A stretch of 64,000 nt of DNA from NCBI RefSeq assembly GCF_022965805.1, contig NC_133101.1, positions 930,001 to 994,000 of the forward strand, given 5' to 3'. Below the pieces are notes generated by a model, which did not search any database, was not told the origin of the DNA, and was given only the letters and a program-made list of their open reading frames with translations. The translations under genes were made by a program, and so were the position numbers. Below, piece by piece: positions 37,037 to 47,244 of the stretch; the first letter of the stretch is position 1; each line of letters opens with the position of its first letter. This stretch comes from Primulina eburnea. Its lineage: Eukaryota > Streptophyta > Magnoliopsida > Lamiales > Gesneriaceae.

Positions 37037-39969
37037 ATGAAAGCCGGCGTAGACGACGGCGGCGATGGAGCTATCATCGTGCCACTCCTGGTCGGACACA
37101 GAGACGGAGACGGGATAGTCGACTGTAAGGACGACGATCATGGCTTCGTTTCAGGCTCTACGTCTTTCTTCAAAACCTGCTTCAATAGCGTTAATGCTTT
37201 AGCAGGTATTTTTTTCCACTAGCATTCCCCGTCGATCTCTTTCTTCTGTTTGTTTGTGGGTTGCACCTGGATCCAAGCTTTGACCGAGGAAAGCGAGAAT
37301 CATGAATTCCTCTTTTTACCGAATTTCTGGGTGGCGGAATCAAAGTTTTACACGTAGTTTGTGGTCTTTTTACTTTTCTTTGAGAATATTTTCTGCCAAA
37401 TAATGTCTCCTATATATCGAATATATTATTAAATTTTCTCGGATATACAGATGATTTTTTTCTCGGAGAGATCGTTACAACCAGGTTTTAACCTCGTTTT
37501 GAATTTAATTTGGGACAGCGAAATATCATGGTGAATTTGCATACATTTTTGTCTAGAGAATAAAAATCATATTCATTTTCCTTTCTATAGACTAGAACAA
37601 ACTGTTCATTTCATTTACAATCATTTCTATACAAAATTTATCATCGTCAATTTTTGTGCTTGTCAATGTCATCATATTAATTAATCTATTCACATCATTT
37701 TTCGGAAATAGTGTAGAGTATCACATCATATTTATTTAGACATTCTATAAAATTTATTGCTTGTATTAATTTGATCATATTTAACAAATAATATTCTACA
37801 TTCTTTGACATACATCAAAATCGATTGCGTTAAAGATTGAGATTTAGAGTTAACTCAACCTAAAAATTAGTTTAAAAGAGAGTATTGTTTTAGTCCATTT
37901 ATACAACTCCCAAATATTTTATTAGACCGATTTAGTACAAACTAACATACCCCTTACGCCCAATATATGGTGCGGAAGATTGTACAAGGTCGTATATGAA
38001 ATTTTTAGGGATTTTATTCAACCAATCAGAATAACTAACACCTTCCTCACGCTAAAGAATGACAATCTAACTCGACTCCAAAAACTAGTTTAGCGTGTAG
38101 GATTGTCAAGTTCACATATGTAATTTTCAGAGATTTTATCCAACCGATATGAAACAACTAACACACATCCTTACGTCCATGAATGAACATCTGAAACATA
38201 AAGTTTACTAGTGGTCCAACTGTGAGCAGAACTGGTGGCTCAATTATAGGCAGTCCAACACATAACGATGGGGATGTGCTCTGATAGCATGTTAAGATTG
38301 AGACTTAGACCTAACTCAACTCCAAAAACTTGCTCAAAGAGAGGATTGTCTAAGTCCATATCTGCAACGTGAAGTTTACAAGTGGTCCAACTATGAGCAG
38401 AACGAGTAGTCCAAATGTGGGCAGTCCAACATATAATGGTGGATATGTGATCTGATACCATGTTAAAATTATGACTTGGACATAACTTAATACCAAAAAC
38501 TAGTTCAAGATGGATGATTCTTCTAGGGATAGGATTCCCATATCTTAACAGATTGTTCATTAGACAGTTATGAACGTGCTTTAAGTCTCACGAGATCTTT
38601 TTTGGAAACTTTTCTACAAAGTTTTTCCAAGAAGAGAAATAAAACCACACTGCCATATTTTGGATAAGTAGAGGAAAATTGTTACGCTTTGAGTGCATTG
38701 AATTGAAATGGTCACACGGATAGTGAATTGCTACTTTACTTTTGGTTTCTCAGGTGTCGGAATATTATCACTTCCTCATGCCGTATCGTCGGGGGGCTGG
38801 TTGAGTTTGATATTTTTCTTCCTTATAGCGGGCTCAACTTACTATACCGCTTTGTTGATTAAAAGATGCTTGGACATGGATAAAAACTTAAGAAGCTATT
38901 CCGATATCGGTGGCCGGGCATTTGGGTCTAAAGGACGAGCAATCGTATCCATAGCCACGAACATTGAGCTCTACTTGGTGGCAACGGGTTTTTTGATATT
39001 AGAGGGAGATAATTTGTATGACTTATTTCCAGACATTGAATACAACATCGGCGGGCTAGTTTTGGGAGGAAGAAAAAGCTTTATTGTCATAATAGGCTTC
39101 CTTCTACTTCCCACGGTTTGGTTAAACAATATGAGTATTCTATCCTATATATCTGCTACTGGAGTAATGGCTTCATTTGTGCTTATTGGCTCAGTTCTAT
39201 GGGCTGCTGTGTTTGATGGAATTGGATTTCGTGGAAAGGGAACATTTGTAAATTTGAAAGGATTTCCCATTGCTTTGAGTCTGTACGCCTTCTGTTATTG
39301 TGCTCATCCAGTCTTCCCAATATTATATAACTCGATGAAAGACCAAAAGAAATTCTCTAAGGTACTACAAAGTAAACAAGATTTCAGTTATGATTACTTG
39401 AGTTTCCTATTTCGTTAGTTCTGATTGTGAAATTGTGACTTCGATCGCAGGTCATGCTCGTCTGCTTTCTTGTTACAACAACTAGCTACGCATTCATGGC
39501 AGTTCTGGGTTATCTGATGTTCGGTTCAAAAGTGGCCTCTCAAGTAACGTTAAATCTTCCGACAAGTAAAACCAGCTCGAAAGTAGCAATTTACACCACG
39601 CTTGTGAATCCATTTGCCAAGTATGCTTTGATGCTAAAGCCAGTCATAAGTGCACTTGAAAATCATCTCACATCATGCCCTAATAGAGGACTTAGCATCT
39701 TGATTAGAACCGGATTGGTACTTAGCACGATCATAGTGGCCGTGGCCATCCCTTTTTTCGGATATCTCATGTCTCTCGTTGGCGCATTTTTGAGTGTTTC
39801 GGCCTCAATTATACTACCATGTGTTTGCTTCTTGAAGATTTCTGGAAGTTATCGGAGAGTTGGGTTTGAGATGGTGTTGATATGGGTAATTGTGTCGGTA
39901 GGTTTTGTAATTCTAGTTTTCGGGACTTACACCGCTTTGGATGAGATAATTGAACATTTGTTACAGTAA
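37037..39969 (+). CDS. AVT1-type vacuolar amino acid transporter
   Basis: Three exons, 37037-37205, 38754-39361 and 39451-39969, with GT/AG borders and agreeing phases, give 431 residues. The acidic N-terminus (MKAGVDDGGDGAIIVPLL) leads into FFKTCFNSVNALAGVGILSL. This spans the first splice and is the TM1 signature of AVT1-type members of the amino acid/auxin permease family (Aa_trans). Further hydrophobic segments follow, including IAGSTYYTALLIKRCLDMD, LYAFCYCAHPVFPILYNSMK and SYAFMAVLGYLMFGSKVASQ, about ten or eleven in all. By family knowledge these carry neutral amino acids across the tonoplast. Intron 1 is long (1548 bp) and repeat-bearing. No frame defects are seen. The family call is firm; substrate and exact paralog are not known. 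Confidence 0.9.
38193..38525. repeat. Two-unit tandem repeat (period about 171 bp) in transporter intron 1
   Basis: AAGTTTACTAGTGGTCCAAC at 38201 recurs as AAGTTTACAAGTGGTCCAAC at 38372, and the following sequence (GTGAGCAGAAC..., GGCAGTCCAACA..., GATAGCATGTTAAGATTGAG) recurs in step. Weaker relatives lie upstream at about 37827-38180. The 106-codon minus-strand open frame here is a product of the repeat. Confidence 0.7.
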
Positions 39970-40878
39970 AGTAGATTTTTCGTATGAACAACTCATTTTG
40001 ATTGGATTCAATAAACATTTCTCCATATCTATTGCAAAGCAAAGGGATATTCCTACCTTTTTGTTATCAATAAATGTTGCCTGTCCCAAAAAAAAAAATT
40101 GAATACGATTAAATTTTTGTTTGTATTTACATTCAGAAGAAAGACGGATTTGTTTTCGAGCGATTCCGAAGAAAGATGATATTTGATGATTTTTACAGGC
40201 GTGACAATGTGGAAGAGTATTTGATTTGGCATGAATGGACTGACAACTTAAGTTTGGTATGAATGATTGGCTAGGATGAAAAGATGAGGTTGTGTCGGGG
40301 TATTCAAACTTCAGATAAAATCATCTAAATCGAAAAAATCAAATACTGAACAGAACGTTGAATTTTGTAATTCGGATATAATAGTTAAAATATGAAGTTT
40401 ATTTGGATCAATTTTAGAATAAAAATGTCAAAACTGCACCGATTGAACAAATTAAAATTTCGTTAAATTAATATTTTATTTATATCATATATATTTTTAG
40501 ATGATATTTAGTGAATGAAAAATTATTTTTTAGTTGACTGATGTTTATTTAATTCATTGAGATTTTATATTTAGATGTTTTATTAAAAAATTATATAAAA
40601 AAGATAGCCTATTATATTTTACAATATATTTATATTATTAATTTAAACCAAAACCAATTTAATCGATCGAAATAATCGAGCCGAAAAAAATGGTTCGGAT
40701 ATTGGATTTACATTTCGAAAAACAAAAAAAAACCAAAATAAAAATAAAAAACTGAATCGATTGACGAATACATTAGTTGTTTCTTTTTCCTCCAATTTCC
40801 AACTATAACTTTGATTAAATACTTGGAATACTTGTGCAATTAGGTTACGTCAACTTGATAAAAACAACCGTACAAAGC
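39970..40878. other. 3' flank of the transporter gene and intergenic sequence
   Basis: Probable 3' UTR (AATAAA-like signals near 40007-40075) and then AT-rich DNA. A TCGAT/CGGTT-type low-complexity block near 40660-40760 is related to the one at 27.8 kb. Confidence 0.45.
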
Positions 40879-41056
40879 AAAAACTTGTATGAGACGGTCT
40901 CACGGGTCATATTTTGTGAGACGGATCTTTATTTGGGTAATCCATGAAAAAATATTATTTTTCATGCTAAGAGTATTACTTTTTATGGTGAATATGGGTA
41001 GTGTTGACCCGTCTCACAAATTGAGAACAGTGAGACGGTCTCACATGAAACCTACT
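40879..41056 (+). repeat. GAGACGGTCTCAC repeat, copy D
   Basis: Full-length copy beginning AAAACTTGTATGAGACGGTC and ending GTGAGACGGTCTCACATGAA. Confidence 0.75.
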
Positions 41057-42489
41057 CTACGTACAAACTGGAAAGCCCATTTGTGATTGAACGAGAAGTT
41101 CAGTTTCTCTGTCATTTTCGATGGACTCCCGGAAACTTGCGTTCGAAGGTCGGAGCATTTTCTTTTCCCAAGAAATCATTTCTGGGATTTTGTCCTCTCT
41201 TTCTTAACCAGATAAAGACCCGTTTGAATGTAAGGTTCAGAAGAGAAAATTATGAATGTTTTTGCTTGGCGCCAAACATTGGGAACCCAGGGAAGAGTTA
41301 CGAAAAAGAACAAGAAGAAAATACGACTTAAATGGAGGTATTGAGTGTATTTGCTACTTTGTTCCTCACGGCAACAAAGAATTCAAAAGACCAAATCAGA
41401 TGGCTTGAGCCAAATAAGAGCACGGTATTGAAACAGACATAAAAATTTCTCTGTTCAATGTGTATAAACAAAATATAAATCCAAAAACATAGCAGAAAGG
41501 TAGGGGTTAGCTAATGCGGATATTGCCTCTTCTGTGACCCAATAATACCTCTCTAGCCCCGGTGCTTCCCTCTCTCTTTTACTATTCCCACCTAGATCAC
41601 TTGGCCAGTGGCATCGAGCCATTGCTATGTAAGCTGCATCTAAGGACCCCATAAAACCACCTTATTCTCATGGAGCTGTGCTGGACATTTCTGCTCATAT
41701 ATATAGCTCCCAGCGACAGGTGCTGAAAATGTGGATGGATGCACATCAAACAGAGATAATTTATTTTACCTTATGGCTCCCTTGAATTCATTTGTTGGTG
41801 CACTACTCCACTCGTGTATCAAGATTATGTCTATCAAAGTGCTAAGGTGCATCTATGTAAGTGTATCTGCAATCCTGTTTCCTTGTCCAAAAATTTAAGA
41901 GGTTGGAAATTCAATCTTTTCAGATAAGCGGTTGTATATTTGTAGGCAGTACTTGACACGATCTACAGCAAAAACCAATAAAAGAATCCACCAATCTTGT
42001 TTCTGGTTCGTCTCAAAATGATTTTGTGAATATTTTAGACTTTGTATTTTAGAAACTTGAGGCTGTACTTATTTGTCCTGTAGGTATACGAAACTCACTT
42101 TTGAATTAAAGATTTGATGTCCTGAGACATAAAAAAACAAAGTTTTGCACTCACACGGTCACACGACTGGAACATGAAGTAAGACTCGAATGATAATAAA
42201 CTGCAAAACTAGATCTTTGTTTCACATTTCAAAAATCATCAAAATGCAAAGCCATCAAGTACCGGTAAAGATAAAACAAATTTGAACTATTAAATATCAC
42301 AGAATATGGTTTTAGAATGTTACAGGTAACCTTCAAATAACCGGTTTCTATCTTATATTGTTCAGATAACTTATTCCAACAGGCTTTAATGAGCTTATTC
42401 AAAGGTATATTGTTCAATGGAGACTAACCTAATATCTATCATCGCTATAGCCACTCCGTTATTGAACATAACTAACGATTCTATTGACA
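41057..42489. other. Intergenic with unassigned open frames
   Basis: Two open frames, 41083-41331 (plus, 82 codons) and 41455-41652 (minus, 65 codons), are less AT-rich than usual but contain no domain I recognise. They could be a transcribed non-coding locus or fragments of a decayed gene. The part near 42489 should be the 3' UTR of the next, minus-strand gene. Confidence 0.35.
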
Positions 42490-43173
42490 CTATTTCTTTA
42501 CCTTTCGAGATTTCCTCGGTCCCGGAACCTCCATTCTGCCGACAGGACACCCACACCTTGCTCGAAAGACAAGAACCGCTTTCCCATTAGGTGGAGCCAT
42601 CTTCTTTAGCTCTGCCTCCAATTCTCTATGGTGATCACGATGCAATTCAAACAGTCCCTTATTGAATGCAGCCTTTTCTAGATAATCAGGTTTCTTGAGG
42701 CAATCCTCCGTCTCTATTTGAATATCGAATTCGGGGGCATTATGCAGACCATGACAGCCATGTTTACCACATCTCCTATCTGTACACACCATGATCCCCA
42801 CAAGTGCCATGGCTGAGAACAAAATGCTAAGTCCTAAGCACCCAAATAACAAAGGGGAATGAACAATCTCCTCAGTTACAACATCTACAACTTCTTCACC
42901 AAGTTCAATACTTTTACGCGCTAAAATCTGAGCGTAAGGATAGAGCAAGAATCCACATGCGCCTACAACAGCAATCAAGATTACAACATCAATTATAGCA
43001 GAACGAGATTGCTCACAAGCAGGGATGTTCAGTTGATTCGTAGCGTTCGATATCCTTTTGTTCTTGTGGAACTGATTAATTTGCCGAAGTTTCAAGCAAG
43101 GGTCGGTTGAGTTAACAGATTTGGCCATCTCTATATGCTGCTCAACCGAAATCGAGCTTTGAAAAAAGACCAT
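42490..43173 (-). CDS. Two-membrane-segment Cys-rich protein ('ribosomal protein L34e superfamily')
   Basis: Single-exon gene of 227 residues starting MVFFQSSISVEQ. It closely resembles the plant family represented by Arabidopsis At3g06180 and At5g19025. Two hydrophobic helices lie at about residues 59-82 and 106-130. A short Cys motif (RRCGKHGCHG) follows, then the conserved block FELHRDHHRELEAELKKMAP and the end FRARCGCPVGRMEVPGP. The tail is basic (KSRKVKK). Databases tie the family to ribosomal protein L34e, but the membrane segments make a structural ribosomal role unlikely. Its real role is unknown to me. It is probably an integral membrane protein with a cytosolic or luminal Cys-rich part. 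The length is normal and no lesion is seen. Confidence 0.87.
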   Translation of the reverse strand: MVFFQSSISVEQHIEMAKSVNSTDPCLKLRQINQFHKNKRISNATNQLNIPACEQSRSAIIDVVILIAVVGACGFLLYPYAQILARKSIELGEEVVDVVTEEIVHSPLLFGCLGLSILFSAMALVGIMVCTDRRCGKHGCHGLHNAPEFDIQIETEDCLKKPDYLEKAAFNKGLFELHRDHHRELEAELKKMAPPNGKAVLVFRARCGCPVGRMEVPGPRKSRKVKK

Positions 43174-43572
43174 TTGGATTGTGATTAAACTGAATCAAGC
43201 CCTAGATCGACTCTTTCTCAAGAACCAACCAATCAAGATCAAATTTTGAATCAGACCCACAACAAAACAGTATGTTTTCGGATCAACCCACTTCATGAAT
43301 CGGAGAGATATTTGGTTTTCAACGCACGACAAGATCGTAATTCGTCGGTGTTATTCACGAAACAACTCAAAATCGTCCCACAGTTCGCTACATCGATATG
43401 ATCAAGAATAAAAAAAAAAAAAAAATCTAACTACAGATGATAGAGAAGAAAAAATTGAGATCCGAAGGCAAGAGGACAAGAAATCTCAACCGGCTGGTGA
43501 TTGTGAGAAGCACAGGCGAGAGGCAATGAAGCCAATTAAATGTCATTACAGTCTGGTACCTTATATTCTGCC

Positions 43573-43716
43573 CTGTGTGCATTTAGGTCAACAAATTACT
43601 TATCCACTATCAAATTAAATAATTTTAATTTTAATTTAATTTAATTTGAAAAAAATTCTAACATATTTCAGTTCTTTTAAATATTTGTAGTCATTTGTTG
43701 ACCTAAATGCACACAG
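43573..43716. mobile_element. 144 bp MITE-like hairpin with perfect 24 bp inverted ends
   Basis: The left end starts CTGTGTGCATTTAGGTCAAC and the right end (43693-43716) is its exact reverse complement over 24 bases. The centre is AT-only in large part. It lies 400 bp upstream of the minus-strand gene at 42490-43173. Each arm includes a TTGACC core. No clear target duplication was found, so the superfamily is not assigned. Confidence 0.7.
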
Positions 43717-45962
43717 ATATATATTGAGCATTTGGATGTTTCGAGCTTTCATATTTTCATTTTTGATCTTTATTATCCGAATAATATTTTGAATATCTCA
43801 TTAATAAGTTCGGAGATTTTGCGTCAAACACAAATTCGAAATGAACTCGAGCTATAAAATTAAAAAGATACGAGCTTCAAGTAGAGCTCAAACTCGAACT
43901 CATACTCGAATATAATTAATTCGAATCAAACTTTAAAGTTTTATGAAAATTCAACAGGATTCGATTCGTTTACATTTATATTATACTTTTTAATTATCGT
44001 TTCCTTATCATAATATGACTAAGCCAATGACTTGTAAATTAGACACCGCAAAACCTCAAGATTCTTTTTTATTGGATTTTGTGGGCCGTTGTGTAGGGTT
44101 CATATAAAATGGATTCCATTTCCATAAGAATAATAGGATTAAAATCCAACTGTTTTAGTCATTTGAGTTTCTCAGTTGAATGCGAAATAAATCGAACTGT
44201 TTGGATGTTGATCTGATTTGATATTTGATAGTTAAACTATAATTTTGAATCGAGACCAAAATGATCGATGTAATTCATGAAGTGTAATATCAATCACATC
44301 TTAGCCATGACCTTGGTAGCTTTGAACGTATGTGTGTGTGCGCGCATACACAGATTATCTGGGCATGATTTACTTGCCTACAAGTTCACATTAAGAAATG
44401 ATCGTTATTATTGATATAGTTATTGTTATACCATGTTAGTTATTCTATATCGATTGAATAAAATTCACGAGAATTGCATATATAGACTTGGTCAATCATC
44501 CTCTTTGAGCTAGTCTTTAGGGTGGAATTAGATCAAAATATCAAATCTCAATATTAATAGAACAGGAAGATTGTGATGTTACACATTATGAGTATCATTA
44601 GATTATTTACGTCGCTTTTAGAGTCACGTGCAATATGTTAATAACAGATGAGTCGATAATTATATCAGGAGTATAACCCTACAAGAAAAGGATTCAACTG
44701 TCTTGAGTTGGATATTCGAAATTCACTTCTTTTATTAAAGAGATTCCTTACCAGTACATGATATTGCATTTTTTTTTTGGCAAAGTAGACATTTCACTAT
44801 CATTGCTTCGTTATAAATTATTTAGCATCATGTCTCTTTGGGACAATTTTTCATCTTTTAGGGATATTGATGTTCTAGTGTTTGGTGAATGGAGCAAGGG
44901 TTACATCTAATAGTTGAATGTTAAAGTTGTGTTTAATACTGGTCGATATGGTTACTACATTCACACAAAATTCTCATAAGACAATTTCGATGGTCAATTT
45001 TGTAAGAAAAATATTTTACCTAAAAAAATATTGTTTTATTGTGTGAAAGTATGAGAGATGGATTTTAAATTGTTAAATAAAATCTATAAGTCTTATAAAA
45101 TTAAATTAAAATAATTTTTCAAGAACGACCCTCCCCTTAAAACCCTCTGGTCCAATTATATCAGACGTCATTTGGTTGGGCCTAGAATGTGGACTATCGC
45201 AACATGGGCTCTATTCTGCTTTCGATTTTAATTATCTTCCGTACTCTTTCAAATGTAATGTAAATTAGAGTGGTTTTTTTTTTATATAGAATATTTTGTA
45301 TAATGGATATATAGTAAATGAAATAGTCCGAATAATTTTAAAATATCGACAAGCAGTTTCCATTTTTGTCACATCATAACATACATTTTAAAAAAAAATA
45401 AATATAAACATTTTTACGGACGAAGAACTTGAAGATACTATCTTTCGGGTGACCTGTAAATCACACACGCACCATGTAAACTTGCATAATAGGCAAACAA
45501 GCTCAAACAAATAAAAATTTTGTGGGATTCAAAGTTGATGTTTTTTACCCCTAAATTTCGTAAATTCAACCAATAAAGCTAGCTTTATATCGCAATACAT
45601 TTTTGATATCGAGCCTCACTTTTTCCGTCGAACCAAGCGATCCATGACAATAAACATAAATTATTGATATAATTGAAAGGAGAGAAATCCAACAATTGGT
45701 AGGGTAGTCATGTGGCTCGTTTATGTAAAGCATATAGGAAACACAAACTGTGACCACATCATTGGTATGCGGTTCAAAATGAGTGCAAAACCACCATTTA
45801 AATATTAAATGCAACGAAACCTAAAAGCATAGGATGACGGTGACAATTTGGCAAAACAAACCACGATTCGAGCCCAACTAACTCGTTTCATTACTCATTA
45901 TTATATATATAAATTCAATCATAAAAGGTAAAACTAAATTTACGTGTTTTATAATTTTTTTA
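43717..45962. other. Intergenic, no gene seen
   Basis: AT-rich. Contains a possible solo TRIM-type LTR at 44434-44545, given separately. No protein family was recognised. Confidence 0.4.
44434..44545 (+). mobile_element. Possible solo LTR of a TRIM-like element
   Basis: Starts TGTTAGTTATTCTATATCGA and runs through CTTGGTCAATCATCCTCTTT-GAGCTAGTC-TTTAGGGTGGAATTAGATC. It parallels the LTRs at 53.6-53.9 kb in order and spacing. No primer-binding site follows, so it would be solo or decayed. Confidence 0.35.
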
Positions 45963-46143
45963 GAGTAGGTCTCTTGTGAGACAGTCTCACGAATCTATAT
46001 ATGTTAGACGAGTCAACTCTACCGATATTCACAATAAAAAATAATACTCTTAGCATAAAAAGTAATATTTTTTAATGGATGACCCAAATAAGAGATATGT
46101 CTCACTAAATATGACCCATGAGACTGTCTCATGTAAGTTTTTG
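45963..46143 (-). repeat. GAGACGGTCTCAC repeat, copy E
   Basis: Reverse-orientation full copy, from AGTAGGTCTCTTGTGAGACA to GACTGTCTCATGTAAGTTTT. Confidence 0.7.
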
Positions 46144-47244
46144 AATTCTTGTTAATGCAATTTTAAAACGAAAAGTTAAAAAAATATGATCAATGATGAT
46201 ATCTAAAAATGTGATCATGTAATTTCCTACATCACTTAATTACTTCTTCGCTTTCATTGAAATGTACAAAACTCGGATCATGGGGAAATTGTACATCAAA
46301 TAGATCTACTCATGACTGCAGACAGAGTCAAAGTAGACAACACATATTAAAAAAAAAAGTCATGCTGTCAAATTTAAAACTTCTAGTTTTGTAAAGTATT
46401 GGTAAATCTTGTTCAAATCATTCATAGCAAGTGGCGTATGACCAAGATTAATGAACCATCTTGTATCGCTGATTCCACACGCATTGATGGCGTGGCCACA
46501 CTTTTCTTGAACTTTTTCTTCACTTTAACAAACTTGCGTTGCCAACCACAAAAATGGGAATATAATAATAATAATAGTAAAAAAAGAAAGAAAATATAGA
46601 ACACTAAAAGTTAGGCCACTTTTTGAAAGAAAATACAAAAAAGAGAGTTAAAGAAAGGAAAAGAGAAAGGGCTGGGCCAGATCAGATTAAAGAGTACAGT
46701 CCAGTGTAGCACAACAGAATCAAAAGAAAGAAAACAAAAGGGGAAAAGAGAGAGAGAGGGTGAAGATCTCAATATAACTTGTGGCTCAAAATTCATTTAT
46801 TTTTGGCTGACATGGCAGTTTCATCCATTCTTGTCTCCTACACCACTTATTTCAAGTTGTAAATTTTATATCATTTAAACAAGATAACCATAAAATGAAA
46901 GTTCGTTTTTCTAAAAAAAAAAGTCGCATAAAATATGGTTTTTGGGGATATTTTTTAATTTAAAACTTCACTTTTTAAAAAAAAAAGAAAAAAGATTTTT
47001 TTTTCCCACAAATATATTTAGTTATTGAAGCTATTTTTTTAACACACTATCAAGAAATCGATTTAGTTAGGTATTTCTTTAACAAGCTACTTTGTTACCC
47101 AAACTAGCACTCATTGTGTGCTGTCATATTTCCCAATTCCCAATCCCAATTCCCTTGCACTTGATTTCCTTTTTCTGTTCATTTTGCTGAATTTTATTAT
47201 ATTGTTGGATTATAAGAAGCGAAGAAAGAGAGGAAGAAGGAAAT
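46144..47244. other. 5' flank of the CDF gene
   Basis: AT-rich sequence with A runs; a purine-rich stretch at about 46590-46770 and a leader near 47215-47244 precede the CDF start. No other gene is seen. Confidence 0.45.

Noticed and set aside
38240..38560. 106-codon minus-strand frame in transporter intron 1
   Set aside because: It follows the intronic tandem repeat and repeats its own sequence (for example ...HISTIICWTAHI / HIPIVMCWTAYN).
27000..47000. Possible CLE45-like gene expected between ZF-HD and CDF from Arabidopsis order
   Set aside because: I looked for a CLE C-terminal motif (R-x-x-x-G-x-[ND]-P-x-H-[NH]) by eye and saw none; absence is not proven without a search.
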